Source of the DNA: Rhodobacter sp.
GTDB lineage: Bacteria > Pseudomonadota > Alphaproteobacteria > Rhodobacterales > Rhodobacteraceae
Length of the DNA: 7,563 nucleotides
Direction of reading: 5' to 3'
NCBI GenBank assembly: GCA_013824055.1
Contig: PNNE01000017.1
Coordinates: 1-7,563, forward strand
Part shown: positions 4,818 to 7,563 of the stretch, in pieces
How the letters are laid out: each line of letters begins with the position of its first letter
How positions within the stretch are numbered: position 1 is the stretch's first letter
Position numbers and translations under genes: made by a program
Notes under the pieces: generated by a model
Told to the model about the DNA's origin: nothing
Seen by the model: the letters and a program-made list of their open reading frames with translations, nothing else
Database searches by the model: none

Positions 4818-5989
4818 TCGACCTGCACCAATCCCCGACCGACCCCGCCTTCGTCCAGGACCCCTATCCGTTCTACGAACGCGCCCGTGCCGCCGGTCCC
4901 TTCTTCCGCTGGGCCGACTACAACCTTGTCTGCACCGGCAACGCCGCCGCCGTGAACGCCATCTTCCGCGACCGCCGCTTCGGGCGCGAGCCGGTGGACC
5001 CCCTGCCGGTCCCGCCGCACCTGGCGCCCTTCTACGCGGTCGAGGCGCATTCCATGCTCGAGCTGGAACCGCCCCGTCACACCCGTCTGCGCAACCTCGT
5101 CCTGCGCGCCTTCACCTCGCGCCGGATCGCGGGCCTGGCCCCGGACATCACCGCGCTGGCGACCGAACTCGCCCGCTCCTGCCCGAAAGGCGACTTCGAC
5201 CTGCTGACCGCTTTCGCCCAGCCCCTTCCGGTCCGCATCATCGCCCGCCTCTTGGGCGTGCCCGAGGAGATGGCGCCGGACCTGCTGCGCTGGTCGAACG
5301 CGATGGTGGGCATGTACATGGCCGGCCGCACCCGCGCCATGGAGGACAAGGCCGTCGCCGCGACCGAAGCCTTCGTCACCTTCCTGCGCGCCTACATCGC
5401 CGAACGCCGCGCCCGCCCCGCCGACGACCTGATCACCCAGCTCATCGCCGCCGAGATGGAGGGCGACAGGCTGACCACCGACGAGCTGATCTCGACCTGC
5501 ATCCTCTTGCTGAACGCGGGCCACGAAGCGACGGTCCACACCATCGGCAACGGGGTGAAAACCCTGCTTCAGACCCGCACCCCGCTCTCGGCGCTTGCCC
5601 CCGAGGCCATCGAAGCCACGGTCGAGGAAATCCTGCGCTACGACCCCGCGCTGCACATGTTCACCCGCTGGGCCTATGCGGAGATCGAGGTCATGGGCCA
5701 CCGCTTCCAGCGCGGCGACCAGGTGGCGCTGCTTCTGGCGGCGGCCAACCGCGACCCCGGCGCCTGGGACGACCCGGCCCGCTTCCAGCCATCCCGCCCG
5801 GTGAAGCCCCATGCCAGCTTCGGCGCGGGTCTGCACTTCTGCGTCGGCGCGCCCCTCGCCCGGCTGGAACTGCAGATCGCCCTGCCGATCCTGTTCCAGC
5901 ACCACCCCCGGCTCGCCCTTGCCGCCAAGCCACAGTACGGCGATGTCTACCACTTCCACGGCCTGCGCGAATTGTGCGTCACCGGATGA
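4814..5989 (+). CDS. Cytochrome P450
   Basis: A soluble haem-thiolate monooxygenase of 391 residues, the usual bacterial length; substrate and CYP family are not identifiable by eye. Landmarks in order: PPRHTRLR (86-93, C-helix), the I-helix AGHEAT (235-240), the K-helix ExxR (E272-R275), and the haem-binding loop FGAGLHFCVGAPLAR with ligand C343. The residue after the I-helix acid (E238), normally the proton-relay threonine, is alanine (A239), with threonine one place later. The ATG overlaps the upstream transporter stop; longer readings of this frame lie inside the transporter gene. No ferredoxin or ferredoxin reductase is in the window, so electron donors must be encoded elsewhere. It converges on the regulator gene 113 bp away. 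Confidence 0.95.
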   Translation: MIDLHQSPTDPAFVQDPYPFYERARAAGPFFRWADYNLVCTGNAAAVNAIFRDRRFGREPVDPLPVPPHLAPFYAVEAHSMLELEPPRHTRLRNLVLRAFTSRRIAGLAPDITALATELARSCPKGDFDLLTAFAQPLPVRIIARLLGVPEEMAPDLLRWSNAMVGMYMAGRTRAMEDKAVAATEAFVTFLRAYIAERRARPADDLITQLIAAEMEGDRLTTDELISTCILLLNAGHEATVHTIGNGVKTLLQTRTPLSALAPEAIEATVEEILRYDPALHMFTRWAYAEIEVMGHRFQRGDQVALLLAAANRDPGAWDDPARFQPSRPVKPHASFGAGLHFCVGAPLARLELQIALPILFQHHPRLALAAKPQYGDVYHFHGLRELCVTG

Positions 5990-5996
5990 GCCTTTC

Positions 5997-6083
5997 GCCT
6001 GGCAGAAAATATCCCCGCCGGAGGCCCCCCGAGGAGGAGGGCGCAAGCCCCGACGACGAGACAAAGAACTTGCGCGTCAGCGC
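5997..6083. other. Convergent intergenic region with hairpins, possibly a dispersed element
   Basis: This lies between the converging P450 and regulator genes. It holds AGAAAATATCCCCGCCGGAG (6004-6023), a GA-rich run, and GGGC-GCAA-GCCC (6039-6050), a four-pair stem with a GNRA loop. GCGC-GTCA-GCGC (6072-6083) forms a second small stem. Read on the minus strand, the first part ends in GATATTTTCTG. It may act as a bidirectional terminator. The AAAATATCC-plus-GC-hairpin pattern resembles a motif I recall at many gene ends in Rhodobacteraceae, but this needs a genome search. I see no coding region here. Confidence 0.3.
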
Positions 6084-6102
6084 TCCGCTTGAAAACCGCC
6101 GG

Positions 6103-6564
6103 TCACAGGGGCAGCACGGTCGTCGACTTGATCTCTTCCATGCTCAGCAAAGCCGTCACGTTATAGATCCGCACTTCGGAAATCAGCGCCTGATAGAAGG
6201 TGTCATAGGCCCGCGCGTTCTTCACCCGCACCTTCAGGATATAGTCGATGTCCCCCGCCAGCCGGTGCGCTTCCAGCACCTCCGGGCGTTCGCGCAGGGC
6301 CTTCAGGAACCGCCGCTGCCAGTCCGCCTCATGCTCGGACGTGCGGATCAGCACGAAGAAACAGGCCTCCAGCCCCAGGGCCTCGGGGTCCAGGATCGCC
6401 GTGGTCCGGGTGATCACCCCCTGCTCGCGCATCCGGCGGATCCGGTTCCAGACCGGCGTCTTGGACGAGCCCACCTTGCGGGCGATTTCGTCCAGCGACT
6501 GCTCGGCATCCCCCTGCAGTTCGGACAGGATTTTCCGGTCCAGATCGTCCAGCGCGGCACTCAT
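6103..6564 (-). CDS. Lrp/AsnC-family transcriptional regulator, DecR-like
   Basis: A DNA-binding regulator that senses a small molecule, usually an amino acid. The 153-residue length is standard. An N-terminal winged helix-turn-helix occupies about 5-55, with SLDEIARKVGSSKTPVWNRI (23-42). A ligand-binding RAM domain spans about 66-145 and includes AGDIDYILKV (103-112), the effector-pocket signature. Several stretches (ADWQRRF, the AGDIDY segment, SMEEIKSTTVLPL at the end) resemble E. coli DecR/YbaO, a cysteine-responsive member; this is from memory. The ATG at 6564 was chosen because homologs begin MxxxLDDLDRKIL; the open frame continues upstream to 6723 but would overlap the divergent gene. 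It diverges from DUF2849-cysI across a 142-bp region with an Lrp-like site, so it probably controls that operon. Confidence 0.94.
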   Translation of the reverse strand: MSAALDDLDRKILSELQGDAEQSLDEIARKVGSSKTPVWNRIRRMREQGVITRTTAILDPEALGLEACFFVLIRTSEHEADWQRRFLKALRERPEVLEAHRLAGDIDYILKVRVKNARAYDTFYQALISEVRIYNVTALLSMEEIKSTTVLPL

Positions 6565-6609
6565 TCCTGAATATCCCTCTTTCCCGGAACAGCAGTTTGG
6601 ATCGCCGAC

Positions 6610-6638
6610 AGTATCGGAACACGCGTCCTTATCTGCAA
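6610..6638 (-). promoter_or_regulatory. Possible promoter of the Lrp-family gene
   Basis: On the minus strand, TTGCAG (6633-6638) and GATACT (6610-6615) are separated by 17 bp. They match the -35 and -10 consensus at 3 and 4 of 6 positions. Transcription would start near 6603, about 38 nt before the start codon. CCGA-N5-TCGG (6605-6617) is a small dyad overlapping the -10, possibly for autoregulation. Confidence 0.3.
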
Positions 6639-6646
6639 GGGTCACT

Positions 6647-6675
6647 GGTCCGGAAGTAGGAAAATATTCTATATT
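6647..6675 (+). promoter_or_regulatory. Possible promoter of the DUF2849-cysI operon
   Basis: TATATT (6670-6675) is a 5/6 match to the -10 consensus. The hexamer 17 bp upstream, GGTCCG (6647-6652), is a poor -35, as expected for a regulated or activator-dependent promoter. Transcription would begin near 6682, leaving a leader of about 25 nt. Confidence 0.3.
6657..6671 (-). promoter_or_regulatory. Lrp-type operator between the divergent genes
   Basis: Read on the minus strand, TAGAATATTTTCCTA matches the E. coli Lrp consensus YAGHAWATTWTDCTR at 14 of 15 positions (the mismatch is C at position 12); the plus strand matches at 13 of 15. It sits in the only AT-rich patch of the region, overlaps the putative -10 of the DUF2849-cysI promoter, and lies about 93 bp upstream of the regulator's start codon. 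Control of both directions by the adjacent Lrp protein is a reasonable inference. The regulator's own specificity may differ from E. coli Lrp. Confidence 0.5.
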
Positions 6676-6706
6676 AGACAGGCATCCTTCCCAGCCCGAG
6701 GTCAGC

Positions 6707-7012
6707 ATGAGCCGCCGCTTCACTCCGAAGATCGTGACCGCGAACCGCCTGCGGGAAGGCGATGTCGTCTACCTCACCGCCGACGACCGCTGGTCGCCCC
6801 TCCACCACGAGGCCGAGCTGATCGAGGACGAGGCCCACGCCCAGATGCGCCTGCTGCACGCGGCGGCGCAGAAACTGCTTGTGGTCGGCGCCTATCTCGC
6901 GGATGCAAAGCCCGGCGCCCAGGGACCGGAACCGACCCATTTCCGCGAGGAGTTCCGCACCCGCGGCCCGTCGAACTATCACCACGGCAAGCAAGCCGAC
7001 CTGGCCAGCTGA
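6707..7012 (+). CDS. DUF2849 protein of the sulfite-reductase operon
   Basis: A 101-residue protein of unknown biochemical function, recognised as DUF2849 by MSRRFTPKIVTANRL at the start, GDVVYLTADDRW (18-29), and a C-terminal segment ending in FRTRGPSNYHHGK (83-95). It has no signal peptide or membrane segment and is presumably cytosolic. GAGGT (6698-6702) just before the ATG serves as ribosome site; the open frame upstream of 6707 runs antisense to the Lrp gene and is not coding. The stop is nine bases before cysI, whose ribosome site overlaps it. In related bacteria this family lies beside sulfite-reductase and sirohaem genes, so a helper role in sulfite reduction or haemoprotein assembly is inferred. 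Confidence 0.9.
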   Translation: MSRRFTPKIVTANRLREGDVVYLTADDRWSPLHHEAELIEDEAHAQMRLLHAAAQKLLVVGAYLADAKPGAQGPEPTHFREEFRTRGPSNYHHGKQADLAS

Positions 7013-7021
7013 GGGGCGCAG

Positions 7022-7563
7022 ATGTACTCCTACTCCGACTTTGACGAAGCCTTCGTCCGCGCCCGCGTCGCGCAGTTCACCAACCAGGTCGAACGCCGCC
7101 TGGACGGCAGCCTGACCGAGGACGAATTCCGCCCGCTGCGGCTGATGAACGGCCTCTATCTGCAGCTGCACGCCTACATGCTGCGCGTGGCGATTCCCTA
7201 CGGCACGGTCAGCCCCCGGCAGATGCGGCAGTTGGCCCATATCGCCGACACATGGGACAAGGGCTATGGCCATTTCACCACCCGGCAGAACATCCAGTTC
7301 AACTGGCCGAAGCTGCCGGATGTGCCCGCGATCCTGTCCGCGCTGGCCGATGTCGAGATGCATGCCATCCAGACCTCGGGCAACTGCGTGCGCAACGTCA
7401 CCGCCGACCATTTCGCCGGTGCCGCCGCCGACGAGATCGCCGACCCCCGCCCCTATGCCGAGCTTCTGCGGCAATGGTCCACCGACCACCCCGAATTCCA
7501 GTTCCTGCCGCGCAAGTTCAAGATCGCCATCACCGGCAGCCCCAACGACCGGGCCGTCACCAA
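7022..7563 (+). CDS. cysI: Sulfite/nitrite reductase haemoprotein subunit (5' part)
   Basis: The [4Fe-4S]-sirohaem enzyme that reduces sulfite to sulfide in assimilation (a nitrite reductase reading is possible for this family). 180 codons are present and the gene runs off the right edge; full-length proteins are about 550 residues. The ferredoxin-like half-domain is at about 43-110 with GHFTTRQNIQFNW (83-95). Four basic residues align with the E. coli CysI catalytic set R83, R153, K215 and K217: R88 (TTRQN), R124 (NCVRNV), and K165 and K167 (PRKFK). The cluster-binding cysteines lie beyond the window. GAGGGG at 7011-7016 is the ribosome site. It follows DUF2849 closely, in one operon. Confidence 0.95.
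   Translation, partial: MYSYSDFDEAFVRARVAQFTNQVERRLDGSLTEDEFRPLRLMNGLYLQLHAYMLRVAIPYGTVSPRQMRQLAHIADTWDKGYGHFTTRQNIQFNWPKLPDVPAILSALADVEMHAIQTSGNCVRNVTADHFAGAAADEIADPRPYAELLRQWSTDHPEFQFLPRKFKIAITGSPNDRAVT

Noticed and set aside
4694..6064. A 456-codon minus-strand open frame across the P450 gene
   Set aside because: It is antisense to a complete P450 with all motifs, and the translated sequence is compositionally biased without recognisable domains.
6579..6620. Repeated CGGAA words and the TTCCCGGAA palindrome in the divergent region
   Set aside because: The words are short, their spacing is irregular (30 and 36 bp between copies), and they match no known operator; not distinguishable from chance in GC-rich DNA.
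6248..6706. Upstream extension of the DUF2849 frame
   Set aside because: It is antisense to the Lrp-family gene and is not similar to DUF2849 proteins; GAGGT before 6707 supports the short form.
6565..6723. Extension of the Lrp-family protein to an ATG at 6723
   Set aside because: It would add 53 atypical residues, cover the promoter and operator region and overlap the divergent DUF2849 start.

Overview
The window comes from a GC-rich alphaproteobacterium, most likely a Rhodobacterales member of the Rhodobacter/Paracoccus type. The grounds are strong G/C bias at third codon positions, alphaproteobacterial-looking SSB, SufT, SufA and TpiA proteins, and a DUF2849-cysI gene pair next to a divergent Lrp/AsnC regulator. 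This placement is by recognition of protein sequence, not by a search. The DNA is gene-dense, with no gene-free stretch longer than about 150 bp. I see no tRNA, rRNA, insertion sequence or CRISPR array.

Layout. (1) 1-609: a hairpin at the window edge, then ssb, whose glycine-rich linker is encoded by a 12-bp tandem repeat. (2) 643-3002: two iron-sulfur assembly genes, sufT (699-1064) and sufA (2643-3002). They are separated by a compact three-gene block (1142-2618): a SatD-like protein with a nucleotidyl-cyclase-type fold, a small helix-turn-helix protein, and a DUF3307 integral membrane protein. The block's genes overlap by 4 bp (GTGA, then ATGA) and are very likely translationally coupled. 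Its biochemical role is unknown, and it is the most interesting unexplained system here. (3) 3096-3839: tpiA (triosephosphate isomerase), followed by a strong imperfect hairpin. (4) 3900-5989: a ten-helix EamA/DMT exporter overlapping (ATGA) a class I-type bacterial cytochrome P450, probably one metabolite-oxidation and export operon. (5) 6103-7563: an Lrp/AsnC regulator on the minus strand, convergent with the P450 and divergent from DUF2849-cysI. The last gene, the sulfite/nitrite reductase haemoprotein, runs off the right edge.

How the parts work together. sufT and sufA serve Fe-S cluster maturation, and CysI is itself a [4Fe-4S]-sirohaem enzyme. The Lrp protein resembles cysteine-responsive DecR-type regulators. 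A site between it and the DUF2849-cysI genes matches the E. coli Lrp consensus at 14 of 15 positions, so local control of sulfur assimilation is the natural reading. The SatD-like/HTH/DUF3307 block looks like a signalling or regulatory unit with a membrane partner, placed between two SUF genes for reasons the sequence does not reveal.
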